Assembly: GCA_035700805.1 (NCBI GenBank)
Contig: DASSOG010000063.1
Span: 32,119 to 96,118 of the forward strand
Length of the DNA stretch: 64,000 nucleotides
Source: JAGWRI01 sp035700805
GTDB taxonomy: Bacteria; Gemmatimonadota; Gemmatimonadetes; Gemmatimonadales; Gemmatimonadaceae
Reading direction: 5' to 3'
In this document: piece after piece, positions 34,736-44,712 of the stretch
Layout of the letters: the number at the start of each line of letters is the position of its first letter
Position numbering within the stretch: the stretch's first letter is position 1
Program-made: the position numbers and the translations under genes
The notes under the pieces: model-generated
What the model was told of the DNA's origin: nothing
Seen by the model: only the letters and a program-made list of their open reading frames with translations
Database searches by the model: none

Positions 34736-35496
34736 TGCGAAGTCTCTGGACCCTCCTGGTGGTTGGCGTCACCACGGCCGTACTTGGTCCGACGGTGATT
34801 GTGGCGGCGCTCTTTCGCGTTCGTGACAAGCCGCACGGGCTCTACCAGTGGTGCATGCACACCTGGGCTCGGCTGGCCATCCGGGCCGCGGGCGTGAAGG
34901 TGGTGGTGCACAACGCCGAACGCGCCACGGCGGACCATGGCGTGGTGTTCATCGGCAACCACGTGAGCTGGTTCGACGTGTTCGCGCTCGCGGCCACGCT
35001 GCCGCGCTACAGCTTTGTGGCCAAGAGCGAGCTGCGGAAGATTCCCGTGTTCGGGCCGGCGGCCGGGGCGGCGGGCATTGTGTACCTGGAGCGCGACAAC
35101 CGGAAGCAGGCCTTCGAGTCGTACAAGGATGCCGCCGCCCAGGTGCGCGATGGCAAGTCCATCGTGGTGTTCCCCGAGGGGACCCGCGGGCGTGGCTATC
35201 CCCTTCGGCCCTTCAAGAAGGGGCCGTTCGTGCTGGCCATTGCCGCCGGCGCGCCCATCGTGCCCACGATCATCTATGGGGCCCGGGCCATCATGCCGCG
35301 GGGCTCGTTCCACATCCGGCCCGGCATTGTCCATGTACATTTATTGGAGCCGATACCCACGGCGGGCATGACCTACGACCAGCGTGGCGAACTCATGACG
35401 CGCGTGTGGCGTCGCATGGCCGATGCCCTGCACGACCTGTACGGGGTGCCGGTGGCTGATCGCCCCATCGCACGGCGAGACGAACGCGTCACTTGA
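34735..35496 (+). CDS. plsC: 1-acyl-sn-glycerol-3-phosphate acyltransferase
   Basis: Adds the second acyl chain in phosphatidic-acid synthesis at the inner membrane. 253 residues with one N-terminal span (LWTLLVVGVTTAVLGPTVIVA). The acyltransferase motifs are GNHVSWFDVFAL (about 77-88, HxxxxD as HVSWFD), the KSELRKIPVFGP block (about 99-110), and VVFPEGTRGRG (about 143-153). ATG 34735 overlaps the thiL stop by one base. Belongs to the nnr-thiL-plsC run ahead of eno. Confidence 0.93.
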   Translation: MRSLWTLLVVGVTTAVLGPTVIVAALFRVRDKPHGLYQWCMHTWARLAIRAAGVKVVVHNAERATADHGVVFIGNHVSWFDVFALAATLPRYSFVAKSELRKIPVFGPAAGAAGIVYLERDNRKQAFESYKDAAAQVRDGKSIVVFPEGTRGRGYPLRPFKKGPFVLAIAAGAPIVPTIIYGARAIMPRGSFHIRPGIVHVHLLEPIPTAGMTYDQRGELMTRVWRRMADALHDLYGVPVADRPIARRDERVT

Positions 35497-35500
35497 CCTG

Positions 35501-35506
35501 GATAAT
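35501..35506 (+). promoter_or_regulatory. Possible -10 box for leaderless eno transcript
   Basis: GATAAT (5 of 6 bases of TATAAT) ends six bases before the eno ATG at 35513, where transcription would begin at or next to the start codon. No ribosome site lies in the 16 bases between plsC and eno, which agrees with leaderless initiation. There is no good -35 box, so the call is tentative. Confidence 0.3.
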
Positions 35507-35512
35507 ACTTTC

Positions 35513-36789
<1,277 letters not shown>

Positions 36790-36793
<4 letters not shown>

Positions 36794-37113
36794 GCCGGGC
36801 GTCCGCCACCCGCTTGCCGCCCGGCATCCGGAAACTGCTCTGGATCATCGTGGGAGTGGTGGCGCTGGTGTTTGCCGTGCAGGGCGGGGAGTACAGCACG
36901 GTGGACCTGCTGCGCCAGCGCGGCCAGCTGCGCGAGCTGCGCGGCAGCGTGGATTCGCTGCAGCGGGAGGTGGATTCCCTGGCGCGGTACCGCGATCGGG
37001 TGCTGCACGACCCCAAACTGCAGGAGCGCATCGGGCGCGAGGAGTTCGGCTGGGTGCGCGGCGACAAGGAGCTGTTGTACCGGTTCGCGGATCCGGATAG
37101 CACGTCGCGGTGA
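36790..37113 (+). CDS. FtsB/DivIC-like septum formation initiator
   Basis: 107 residues, GTG 36790 overlapping eno by four bases. One membrane span (LLWIIVGVVALVFAVQGG, about 17-34) is followed by a leucine-rich coiled coil (DLLRQRGQLRELRGSVDSL, about 39-57, continuing to about 72) and a short tail with ERIGREEFGWVRGDKELLYRF, which matches the FtsB/DivIC conserved end. Such proteins join the FtsQLB divisome complex. The eno-ftsB neighbourhood is conserved in many bacteria and strengthens the call. Confidence 0.88.
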
Positions 37114-37244
37114 ACGCGCGGTGCCGCGCCGGCGTGCGGCATTCCCGGTCGCTCCGTGAGGGTTTCCGCGACAACCCGTCCGCGGCAACCGGCTATCATT
37201 GGAGGTGAATCCAACACGTGCGCGGTCCGGCCGCGGGAGGCACT

Positions 37245-38144
37245 ATGTCCCCGAACGTGCAGCAAGCCCGTCGTCCCATCTCCACGTTGCTGCTGGCCAG
37301 CGACGGCTCTCCCGCGATGGAGGGCGTGATTGCCATGACGCAGGCCCTTTCCGCCCGGGACTCGGCGGCGGTGCACGTCGTCACCGCCGTGGAGCCGCTG
37401 CCGGTGATGGTGCCCGAGGTCAATCTCCCCATCCCGCCGGATCTGGAGCGCACCCGGCGGGAGAACCTTGAGACCCACGTCCGCGAGCAGGTGGAGCAGG
37501 TGGTGCCGAGTGACCGCAAGTGGACCGTGAGCATCACCAACGGCCGGCCCGACAGCGTCATTGCCGACGCCGCGCGCGACCGGCACGCGGATTTGATCGT
37601 GCTTGGCCTGGGAACGCACGGCATCGTGGACCGCTGGTTTGGCGGTGAGACGGCGCTTCGCGTGCTGCGCGTGGCGCAGGTGCCCCTGTTCGCGGTGGCG
37701 CCCACCCACACCACGCTTCCCCGTCGCGTGCTCGTCGCCATGGACTTCAGCGAACACGCCGAACGCGCGCTTGCCGATGCGCTGTCGGTGATGGACGACC
37801 GGGCGGAGCTGACCTTTGCGCACGCGGTGTCGCGCGAGTTCTCCATGGACGTCTGGCCGGACTGGGATCGCGGGTATGAAGAGACGCTAACAGGCAGTTT
37901 CGCGGAGCTGCGGCGCCACGTGGCGGTGCCGGCCTCGATGAAGGCGCAGGACCTGGTGTTGCACGGCGACCCGACCCGCGAACTGCTGCAGCACGCCGAG
38001 CGCATGAATGCCGACCTGATCGTGGCGGGCAGCCACGGGCGGGGGTTCATTGCCGGTACGCTGCTGGGGCGGGTGTCCACCAAGCTGATTCGCGGGGCCA
38101 AGTGTTCGGTGTTCGTGGCGCCGCCCGTCAAGGCCGCTACCTGA
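37245..38144 (+). CDS. Tandem universal stress protein (two UspA domains)
   Basis: 299 residues, ATG 37245 with a GGGAGG ribosome site. Two UspA domains: about 12-155 (STLLLASDGSPAMEGVIAM to VPLFAVAP) and about 160-297 (RRVLVAMDFSEHAERAL to CSVFVAPP). The second carries a good ATP-binding loop (GSHGRGFIAGTLLGRVS); the first has a degenerate one (GTHGIVDRWFGGET). The P-type ATPase starts one base after its stop, so they are co-transcribed, suggesting metal or redox stress. Specific function is unknown. Confidence 0.92.
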   Translation: MSPNVQQARRPISTLLLASDGSPAMEGVIAMTQALSARDSAAVHVVTAVEPLPVMVPEVNLPIPPDLERTRRENLETHVREQVEQVVPSDRKWTVSITNGRPDSVIADAARDRHADLIVLGLGTHGIVDRWFGGETALRVLRVAQVPLFAVAPTHTTLPRRVLVAMDFSEHAERALADALSVMDDRAELTFAHAVSREFSMDVWPDWDRGYEETLTGSFAELRRHVAVPASMKAQDLVLHGDPTRELLQHAERMNADLIVAGSHGRGFIAGTLLGRVSTKLIRGAKCSVFVAPPVKAAT

Positions 38145-38145
38145 C

Positions 38146-40050
38146 GTGAAGCGCGTTCGCGCGGCGGTGATGCCCGCGGCCACGGTGGCCGTCATCGGCA
38201 TCGGCGTCGCCTTGTGGGCAGGAGGGGCGGGGCGCGAGGCGGCCCACTGGACGTGGCTGGTAGGGCTGGTCATCGTCGGCGCGCCGGTGGTGTGGCGGAC
38301 GCTCCGCGAGGCGCTGCGCGGGCACTTTGCCACCGACCTGGTGGCGATGCTCGCCATCGTGGGCGCCGTACTGCTCCAGCAGCCGGTGGCCGGGCTGGTG
38401 GTGGTACTCATGCAGACCGGCGGTGAGGCGCTGGAGCGTTACGCCGAGGGGCGGGCGTCGCGGGCCATCCACGAACTGGAGGCGGCGGCGCCGCGCACGG
38501 CGCATCGGATTGTCGGCACCGTCATCACCGACGTGACGGTGGATGAGATCCGCGTGGGCGACCTGCTGCTCGTGCGACCGGGCGAGCTGGTGCCCGCGGA
38601 TGGCGTGGTGGTGGAGGGACAGTCGTCAGTGGACGCGTCACAGCTCACCGGTGAGCCCGTCCCCGTGGAGGCCGGGCCGGCGGTGCCGCTGATGAGCGGC
38701 AGCCTGAACGGCGAGGGGCCGCTGGTGCTCCGGGCCACGGCGCTGGCAGCCGAGAGCCAGTACGAGCGCATTGTAGAACTCGTACGGCACGCGCAGGCCA
38801 GCAAGTCACCGCTGCAGCGGCTGGCCGATCGCTATGCCGTCTGGTTCACGCCGGTCACACTCGTGGTGTGCGCCGTGGCCTACGCGGCGTCGGGCGACTG
38901 GACGCGGGTGCTGGCCGTGCTGGTGGTGGCCACGCCCTGTCCGCTGATCCTGGCCACGCCGGTGGCCATCATTGGCGGCATCAACGCCGCTGCCCGGCGC
39001 ATGATCATTGTGCGGAACGGTGGCGCGCTGGAGCAGTTGAGTCGCGTGAACACGGCGGTGTTCGACAAGACCGGGACGCTCACCGTGGGCATGCCCGAGG
39101 TATCGGGCGTGACGGCAGTCGCCGGGTTCGAGGCGGACGAGGTGCTGCGGCTGGCGGGCGCCGTGGAACAGGGGTCGGGGCACCTGCTGGCGCGCAGCGT
39201 GGTGAGCGCGGCCGAGGCCGTGGTGGGGGTGGGAGCGCTGCCGCCGCCGAGCCAGGTGGTGGAGTCTCCTGGCCGCGGCCTGGCCGGTCAGGTGGATGGG
39301 CGAGACGTGGTCGTCGGCGCGCGCGCGTACGTCCTGGAGCTCCCCGGCGTGTCGGACGAAGCCGTCACGGAGCTGGAGCGTGATGGCAGCGGACTGCGGG
39401 CATACGTGGCCGTAGATGGTCGGCTGGCTGGGATCATCGACTTTGCCGACCGGATCCGGGACAACCTGCCGGATGTGCTGGCGGGGTTGCGGCGGCTGCG
39501 GGTGACCCGCACGCTCCTGGTTTCGGGCGATCACACGGCCAACGCACGCGATGTGGCGCATGCCGTCGGGATCACGGAAGTGCATGGCGACCTGCTGCCC
39601 GAGGACAAGGTGGCCGTGGTGCAGCGGCTGCGGCGCGAGGGGGCGCGCGTGGTGATGCTGGGCGACGGGACCAACGATGCCCCGGCGCTGTCGGCCGCCG
39701 ACGTGGGAGTAGCGCTGGCTGGTCATGGCAGTGGGGCGGGCATTACCGTTGAGGCCGCGGACGTGGTGATCCTGGTGGACGAGCCCGCGCGGCTGGTGGA
39801 GGCGGTGGCCATCGGGCAACGGACCATGCGTGTGGCTCGGCAGAGCATCTGGGTGGGGCTGGGGCTCAGTGGCGTGGCCATGTACTTCGCGGCGCTGGGG
39901 TACATCGCGCCCACCGTGGGAGCCGTGCTGCAGGAGGTCATTGACGTGGTGGTGATCCTGAACGCATTGCGGACGAGCGTGACGCCGACCGCTCCCCGGG
40001 CGGGAGCCCCCGTTCCGGGGGCAGCAGGGAGCAGGCTGGCGAGCAGTTGA
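38146..40050 (+). CDS. Heavy-metal P1B-type ATPase (TPC variant)
   Basis: ATP-driven metal export pump, 634 residues, GTG 38146. No N-terminal metal-binding domain: it begins straight with membrane spans. Motifs: actuator SQLTGEPVPVEAG (about 165-177), metal-site span VATPCPLILATPVA (about 262-275, TPC instead of CPC/SPC), phosphorylation DKTGTLTVG (about 306-314) and hinge GDGTNDAPALSAADVG (about 506-521). The P1B His-Pro dipeptide is replaced by His-Leu in GSGHLLARSV. This resembles a subgroup of TPC-type P1B pumps near universal-stress genes; the metal cannot be assigned from sequence. Confidence 0.9.
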   Translation: MKRVRAAVMPAATVAVIGIGVALWAGGAGREAAHWTWLVGLVIVGAPVVWRTLREALRGHFATDLVAMLAIVGAVLLQQPVAGLVVVLMQTGGEALERYAEGRASRAIHELEAAAPRTAHRIVGTVITDVTVDEIRVGDLLLVRPGELVPADGVVVEGQSSVDASQLTGEPVPVEAGPAVPLMSGSLNGEGPLVLRATALAAESQYERIVELVRHAQASKSPLQRLADRYAVWFTPVTLVVCAVAYAASGDWTRVLAVLVVATPCPLILATPVAIIGGINAAARRMIIVRNGGALEQLSRVNTAVFDKTGTLTVGMPEVSGVTAVAGFEADEVLRLAGAVEQGSGHLLARSVVSAAEAVVGVGALPPPSQVVESPGRGLAGQVDGRDVVVGARAYVLELPGVSDEAVTELERDGSGLRAYVAVDGRLAGIIDFADRIRDNLPDVLAGLRRLRVTRTLLVSGDHTANARDVAHAVGITEVHGDLLPEDKVAVVQRLRREGARVVMLGDGTNDAPALSAADVGVALAGHGSGAGITVEAADVVILVDEPARLVEAVAIGQRTMRVARQSIWVGLGLSGVAMYFAALGYIAPTVGAVLQEVIDVVVILNALRTSVTPTAPRAGAPVPGAAGSRLASS

Positions 40051-40052
40051 GC

Positions 40053-40080
40053 TTGACCGTTGGCTACGGGTTGCTAGGTT
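40053..40080 (+). promoter_or_regulatory. Promoter for tRNA-fMet
   Basis: TTGACC (40053-40058) and TAGGTT (40075-40080) are spaced by 16 bases, and the tRNA begins 12 bases after the -10 box. It starts within three bases of the P-type ATPase stop. The second tRNA has the same TAGGTT hexamer at 40272-40277. Confidence 0.4.
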
Positions 40081-40091
40081 ACAGACACTGA

Positions 40092-40165
<74 letters not shown>

Positions 40166-40168
40166 TAC

Positions 40169-40205
40169 GCCGGCCGGTCCGCAAGGGCCGGCCGGCTTGT
40201 TTTTT
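40169..40205 (+). terminator. Intrinsic terminator after tRNA-fMet
   Basis: A 12-bp GC-rich stem (GCCGGCCGGTCC with GGGCCGGCCGGC, one G-T pair) around a GCAA tetraloop is followed by TTGTTTTTT. This is the best Rho-independent terminator in the window. Confidence 0.92.
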
Positions 40206-40298
40206 GGAGCCCGCCGGCGGGATCGCGCGGGCGTGGCGGTGCGGCCGGTTTCTGCCGTCGCGGTGGGCGATTAGGTTTCGCGACCGGAACGCAGTCGG

Positions 40299-40372
40299 GG
40301 CAGGGTAGCTCAGCTGGTTAGAGCACGGCACTCATAATGCCGGGGTCGAGGGTTCGAGTCCCTCCCCTGCTA
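40299..40372 (+). tRNA. tRNA-Met (anticodon CAU, elongator; tRNA-Ile2 not excluded)
   Basis: 74-base cloverleaf with acceptor GGCAGGG/CCCTGCT (closing G-T at 1:72), D-arm GCTC/GAGC, anticodon stem CGGCA/TGCCG with loop CTCATAA, and T-arm GAGGG/CCCTC. The stem lacks the three G-C pairs of the initiator. A CAU anticodon can also belong to tRNA-Ile with lysidine, but the acceptor and loop look Met-like. CCA is not encoded. A hairpin without a T-run follows at 40383-40403. Confidence 0.88.
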
Positions 40373-40444
40373 TTCTCGCAAGGCCACCCGAATGCCGGGT
40401 GGCGCCTCCAAGTGGACGAGAGGAGGCTCAGGCGCTGCGCGGGG

Positions 40445-40717
40445 CTAGACCTCGAGCATGCCATCGGCGCGCAGCGCGTCCGCCACGCGCTTCCGCAGCG
40501 CCTCCGGGTTCGAGTGCTCCGCCTGCGCGCCGCTGAGCGCCACGAGGAACGCCCGCTCGAACTCGTATTGGGGATAGCACCGGGCGCACATGGCCAGATG
40601 GGCTCGGATGGCGGTCATGCGATCGGGCGTGAGCTCTTCATCCAGGTAATCCCACAGTTGCTGCATGACGGTGTCGCAGTCAAGCATCTCGTGGTCGTGC
40701 CAACGGTCTTCCGTCAT
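40445..40717 (-). CDS. Zinc-finger anti-sigma factor
   Basis: 90 residues. The ZAS motif is present: an early His/Cys followed by IRAHLAMCARCYPQYEFERAF (about 37-57), the HxxxCxxC of RsrA/ChrR-type anti-sigma factors. The start ATG 40717 overlaps the sigma gene by four bases, and the order sigma then anti-sigma is standard. The zinc thiolate in such proteins senses oxidants, so the sigma factor is probably released under redox or thiol stress. Confidence 0.9.
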   Translation of the reverse strand: MTEDRWHDHEMLDCDTVMQQLWDYLDEELTPDRMTAIRAHLAMCARCYPQYEFERAFLVALSGAQAEHSNPEALRKRVADALRADGMLEV

Positions 40718-41316
40718 TGGATGTCCCCCCCGTGCGAGGGCGGTCGCCGCGGGGCGAAGCCCGCGTCCTGCGCGTGGATGAGCAACGGTTCCTGCAACTG
40801 ACGCCGGCCCCGGAACAGCCTGGAACGCACCGTGCCCACCGGTACGCCCAGGACGGCTGCGGCTTCTTCGTATTTCAGGTCCTGCAGGTCCACCAGAATC
40901 ACGGTGGACCTCAGCACTTCCGGCAGGGCGGCCAACGCCCGCTGAATGGCAGGCGCCAGGTCCACCCGGAGCCAGATGTCCTCGAGCATCGTGTTGCGGA
41001 CGGAGTCGTGCACTGCCGCGGCCTGACGCGCTTCCAGGTCCGGTGGCTCAAGATCCACCTCGCGCTGCTGGCGCGCGCGCGTTCGCAGGAACTCGTTGCG
41101 ACAGATGGTAAACAGCCACCCGCGACAGTCAGTGCCCGGTTCATACAGGTGCCACGAGCGATACGCGCGAAGGTAGGTCTCCTGAACCAGGTCATCCGCA
41201 TCGGATTCGTTTCGGGCAAGCGACAACGCGAATCGCGTGACGTGGGGAAGCCAGCGCAGGGCTTCCTCGCGAAACTGCCTGTCGCGTTCCCGTTTGGCGT
41301 CGTCATGGTCCGGCAT
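40714..41316 (-). CDS. ECF sigma factor
   Basis: RNA polymerase sigma factor, 200 residues from ATG 41316. Region 2 is ARNESDADDLVQETYLRAYRSWHLYEPGTDCRGWLFTICRNEFLR (cited in pieces; about 31-78) and region 4 is VILVDLQDLKYEEAAAVLGVPVGTVRSRLFRGRRQL (about 135-170), both typical. The region between has the Glu/Pro-rich linker of the SigR/SigE type. The anti-sigma gene overlaps its 3' end. A GGAACC-N15-CGGTT element (41327-41352) matches ECF autoregulatory promoters and would start transcription within a few bases of the ATG. Confidence 0.93.
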   Translation of the reverse strand: MPDHDDAKRERDRQFREEALRWLPHVTRFALSLARNESDADDLVQETYLRAYRSWHLYEPGTDCRGWLFTICRNEFLRTRARQQREVDLEPPDLEARQAAAVHDSVRNTMLEDIWLRVDLAPAIQRALAALPEVLRSTVILVDLQDLKYEEAAAVLGVPVGTVRSRLFRGRRQLQEPLLIHAQDAGFAPRRPPSHGGDIQ

Positions 41317-41326
41317 TGAAGACGTC

Positions 41327-41352
41327 AACCGTACCTCGGCAGAAATGGTTCC
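41327..41352 (-). promoter_or_regulatory. Candidate ECF-type autoregulatory promoter
   Basis: On the minus strand GGAACC (-35) is followed by 15 bases and CGGTT (-10 like), the spacing and bases of sigma-E/SigR-type promoters. Transcription would begin at about 41320, giving a nearly leaderless mRNA for the sigma gene, which agrees with the absence of a ribosome site. It lies in the 165-base gap shared with the efflux locus. Confidence 0.4.
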
Positions 41353-41481
41353 ATTCCAGATCGAGCGGGTTCTTGGCAGTGGAGGCGCGAATTTGGGGGG
41401 CAGGCCGTCAACCATAAGATAGGATGAATCACTGAGGTCCGGCCATTGCCGCCCGTGCGCCGACGGTGTAATGTCCATGCG

Positions 41482-41883
41482 ATGTCATCGCGTTCCCGTG
41501 CAGTCGCGCTCATGCTCCTGACGCTCTCGGCCGTGCAGTTGTTGGCGGCGCCGGGCGGCTTTGCGTGCGGCATGGCGATGACCGGCGCGGATGGCACGAT
41601 GGCGGGGCTGATGTCACCGGCGACCGCGTCCGGTCCATCGGCCGGCGCAAGTCTGGGGGAGGAGCGATCCAGTCCCTCTGATATGCCCGCGCAGATGCCC
41701 TGTGGGTCGGAGGACGGGCAGCGGCTGTGTGTTACGTCCGGCTACTGTACGGCCCAAGCCGTGACGAGCACGGCGAGCCGCCAAATCCCGGTGGACCTTC
41801 CGGCGAGCGTTGCATTCGTCGCCCGGGTCGAGGCGCCGAGAGCCTCCGTTGCATGCCCTGAGCCACCACCGCCTCGGGCATAG
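41482..41883 (+). CDS. Secreted Cys/Met-containing protein of the metal-efflux locus
   Basis: 133 residues, ATG 41482, with a signal peptide (VALMLLTLSAVQLLAAPGGFA). The mature chain has Met clusters (CGMAMTGADGTMAGLM, about 29-44; SDMPAQMPCG, about 66-75) and cysteines in RLCVTSGYCTAQ, with a Pro-rich C-terminus (PEPPPPRA). Such residues suit soft-metal (Cu/Ag/Hg) binding in the periplasm. It precedes the TolC-adaptor-pump genes on the same strand by 133 bases; the gap holds no obvious terminator. No family is recognised. Confidence 0.55.
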   Translation: MSSRSRAVALMLLTLSAVQLLAAPGGFACGMAMTGADGTMAGLMSPATASGPSAGASLGEERSSPSDMPAQMPCGSEDGQRLCVTSGYCTAQAVTSTASRQIPVDLPASVAFVARVEAPRASVACPEPPPPRA

Positions 41884-42016
41884 TCCAGCACCAGAACATC
41901 GTCTGTCGGGCATTTGAGGCGCGATCCAATGCGGGATCGCGTCCCCGACGGAATGGTTCCGCCCGCTGAGCCGGAGGCCCGGCCCGCGCGGCGCACTGGA
42001 CTCATCCCGAGGACTC

Positions 42017-43405
42017 ATGCGTTCCAATTGGTGTTTACTGGTCGCGGTGTTCGGAATTGTCATTCCGAGCGCCCCGCTCCCGGCGCAGGTCGCCGCGGCT
42101 GCGGACACGACATCATCCGCTGTTGCCGGGTGGGGGGCGGCGTCCGGCGACGCGGCGGCGGTGCTGGATACCCTGCTGGCCACGGCGCGCACGTCGAATC
42201 CTCGCCTTCTGGCGGCGCGCTTGCGCGTGGACGCGGCTCAGGCGCTGGTGCGGCCGGCGGGGGCACGCCCCGATCCCATGCTGATGGCGGGGCTGCAGAA
42301 CTTACCGGTCTCCGGGCCCACGTTCGGCACGATGATGACGATGACCATGATCGGCGTGTCGCAGATGCTGCCGTATCCCGGAAAGCTCGCCCTGCGCACG
42401 CGCGCCGCCGAGGATGAACGGGCAGCGGTCGTGTCGCAACAGACAGCGGCCGAACTTGGCGTGGCGAGTCAGGTAGAGCAGGCGTTCTACGATCTCGCAT
42501 TTGCCGATCGCGCGTTGGATATCGTCCGGCGCAACGCGGATGTCCTGGCGTCGCTGATTGCCGTGGCCGACGCCAGATATCGCGTGGGCGCTGGCACGCA
42601 GGCGGACGTGCTCCGTGCGCGAGTGGAGGCGGCGCACATGGGCGATCAGGCGGCGGCGCTTGCCGAGCAGCGGCGAGCGGACCTGGCTGGGTTGAACGCG
42701 CTGCTCAATCGCCCGAGCGATACGCCGGTGGACGCCGCCGGCATTCCAGCACGCATCGTGCACGCCGCGGTCGCCGATTCCGCGGATCGCATTCACTTCG
42801 TGTCCGCGGCGCTGGGGTCCCGCGCCGCCGATTCACCGCTGTTGCCGCTGGATTCGCTGCAGGCGCTGGCCCTGCGCTACAGTCCAACGCTCAGGGCCGA
42901 TGACGCAAAGCTGGCCGCCCAGTCGGCCCGGCTGGCGCTGGCACAGAAGGCGTACCTGCCGGACGTGAACCTCTCGCTGTCGTACGGTGTGCGGCAGGGC
43001 TTTCCGGACGTGGTCTCGGCGCAGGTGTCGCTGCCGCTTCCATTCCAGAAGGGGCGGAAGCAGGACGCCGACGTGGCTGGGGCCACGGCCGAGCTGGCGG
43101 CGATGGAGGCTGAGCGCCGCGGCGCCGCGAATACCCTCCGGGCGACGATTGCGCAGGAGGTGAGCGCGATCGAACGGGCGCGCACCAACCTGGCGCTCTA
43201 TGTCACCGCCATCGTGCCGCAGGCCCGGGCCGCGCTGGCGTCAGCCACGGCGAGTTATCAAGTGGCTCGCGTGGACTTCACCACCGTGATCGACGCCCAG
43301 GCGACGTTGTTCAATTATGAAATCGCATATTATCGCGCGCTCACGGACTTCGCGAAGGCCGTGGCCGCGCTCCACCGGACGGTAGGCACGGAGGTGCTCC
43401 GATGA
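42017..43405 (+). CDS. TolC-family outer-membrane efflux protein
   Basis: 462 residues, ATG 42017 with a GAGGAC ribosome site. A signal peptide (CLLVAVFGIVIPSAPLPAQ) precedes the repeated coiled-coil helices typical of the OEP family (PF02321): ARTSNPRLLAARLRVDAAQALV (about 55-76) and ALRYSPTLRADDAKLAAQSARLALAQKAYLPDVNLSL (in pieces, about 287-322). It forms the outer-membrane channel for the adjacent adaptor and pump. ATGA overlap with the adaptor. Confidence 0.92.
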   Translation: MRSNWCLLVAVFGIVIPSAPLPAQVAAAADTTSSAVAGWGAASGDAAAVLDTLLATARTSNPRLLAARLRVDAAQALVRPAGARPDPMLMAGLQNLPVSGPTFGTMMTMTMIGVSQMLPYPGKLALRTRAAEDERAAVVSQQTAAELGVASQVEQAFYDLAFADRALDIVRRNADVLASLIAVADARYRVGAGTQADVLRARVEAAHMGDQAAALAEQRRADLAGLNALLNRPSDTPVDAAGIPARIVHAAVADSADRIHFVSAALGSRAADSPLLPLDSLQALALRYSPTLRADDAKLAAQSARLALAQKAYLPDVNLSLSYGVRQGFPDVVSAQVSLPLPFQKGRKQDADVAGATAELAAMEAERRGAANTLRATIAQEVSAIERARTNLALYVTAIVPQARAALASATASYQVARVDFTTVIDAQATLFNYEIAYYRALTDFAKAVAALHRTVGTEVLR

Positions 43406-44706
43406 CCAGTCAATTCTCCACCCCGCGGCGTGGGCGGCCTGCCCGCATGACACTGGTCGTCGGCGGCGCCAGCGTGGTGCTTGCCGCGACCTTGGGCACG
43501 TGGTACTTCGTGCATGGCGGCGCCCCGGGCGTTTCGGTGCCAGCGCAAACCGGCGCCCCGATGGCGACCGATTCTGCTGGCGCCATGGCCGGCATGCCGG
43601 GGATGGACATGTCCGGCATGGACGGGGCGCCGAGCGGTGGTCTGCGGTTGACTGCCGACCAGATTCGCACATTTGGCGTGACCTTCGGTGAAGTGCGCGT
43701 TCGCCCACTGGTGGCCGAGGTCCGGACGGTGGGCACCGTGACCGTGGACGAGACGACGCTCGCCATGGTGACCCCGAAGTTCGGGGGCTTCGTGGAGCGA
43801 CTGTACGTCAATGCCACGGGGCAGGTGGTGATCCGGGGACAACCGCTCATGGACGTGTACTCGCCGGCGCTGGTGGCTGCCGAGCAGGAACTGCTGGTGG
43901 CGGGTGGCCTGGAGCGGACGATTGGGCAGGCCGTGGTGCCAGGGGTCAGGGGTGACGCGCCGGCCTTCGTGGCGGACGCGCGACGGCGACTGGAGCTGTG
44001 GGACATTTCCGACGCGCAAATTGACGCGGTGCTGCGGTCGGGCGTGGCGCAGCACACGCTCACGTTGTATGCACCGGTGTCCGGCATTGTGCTCCGAAAG
44101 GAGGTCGTGCAGGGTCAAGCGTTTCAGCCGGGTCAGTCGCTGTACACCATCGCGAACCTGGCCGATGTGTGGGTGGACGCGGCCCTTCGCGAGCAGGACG
44201 CCGCCGATGTACGGGTGGGGTCGCGAGCCGCGGTGGCGCTCACCGCGTTTCCAGGGCAGCCGATCACCGGCCACGTGGCATACGTGTACCCGATACTGGA
44301 CTCAGCAGCGCGCGCCGTGCGGGCCCGGATTGAACTCCCGAACGCCGCCGGCCGGCTGAAGCTGGGAATGTATGGCGACGTCACCATCACTACGCGGGGT
44401 CGATCGGCGCTGACGGTGCCGACGTCCGCCGTGATGGCCACGGGCGACAGCACAGTGGTGTTCATGGACATGGGTGGCGGCGCGTTGATGCCTCACACCG
44501 TGGTGCTGGGCGTCAGCGCCGGTGCGTACACCGAGGTGCTGTCCGGACTTGCGTCGGGAGATCGCGTGGTCACCTCGGCGCAGTATCTGCTCGATGCCGA
44601 GGCGAACTTGGGTGACGTGATGCGGAGCATGATCGGCATGCAGGGCAGTGGCGCGGGAATGTCCGGGATGAAGATGCCGCCGGCGCCCGTCAAGCCGGAG
44701 AGGTAA
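43402..44706 (+). CDS. cusB: RND efflux periplasmic adaptor (CusB-like)
   Basis: 434 residues with a signal/membrane anchor and then a Met-rich segment (MAGMPGMDMSGMDGAPSGG, about 62-80), as in CusB's metal-binding N-terminus. The adaptor core has lipoyl-like and hairpin regions (FVERLYVNATGQVVIRGQPL, about 130-150; GIVLRKEVVQGQAFQPGQSLY, in pieces, about 228-248). A second Met-rich tail ends the protein (GMSGMKMPPAP). The Met clusters point to Cu(I)/Ag(I). It overlaps the TolC gene by four bases and is followed six bases later by the pump. Confidence 0.9.
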   Translation: MTSQFSTPRRGRPARMTLVVGGASVVLAATLGTWYFVHGGAPGVSVPAQTGAPMATDSAGAMAGMPGMDMSGMDGAPSGGLRLTADQIRTFGVTFGEVRVRPLVAEVRTVGTVTVDETTLAMVTPKFGGFVERLYVNATGQVVIRGQPLMDVYSPALVAAEQELLVAGGLERTIGQAVVPGVRGDAPAFVADARRRLELWDISDAQIDAVLRSGVAQHTLTLYAPVSGIVLRKEVVQGQAFQPGQSLYTIANLADVWVDAALREQDAADVRVGSRAAVALTAFPGQPITGHVAYVYPILDSAARAVRARIELPNAAGRLKLGMYGDVTITTRGRSALTVPTSAVMATGDSTVVFMDMGGGALMPHTVVLGVSAGAYTEVLSGLASGDRVVTSAQYLLDAEANLGDVMRSMIGMQGSGAGMSGMKMPPAPVKPER

Positions 44707-44712
44707 CCGACA

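Noticed and set aside
40299..40372. Second CAU tRNA as tRNA-Ile2
   Set aside because: Acceptor and anticodon stem look Met-like, but lysidine tRNA-Ile cannot be excluded by eye; kept as Met with a note.
40383..40403. Hairpin after the second tRNA as terminator
   Set aside because: An 8-bp stem exists, but no T-run follows on either strand; not listed separately.
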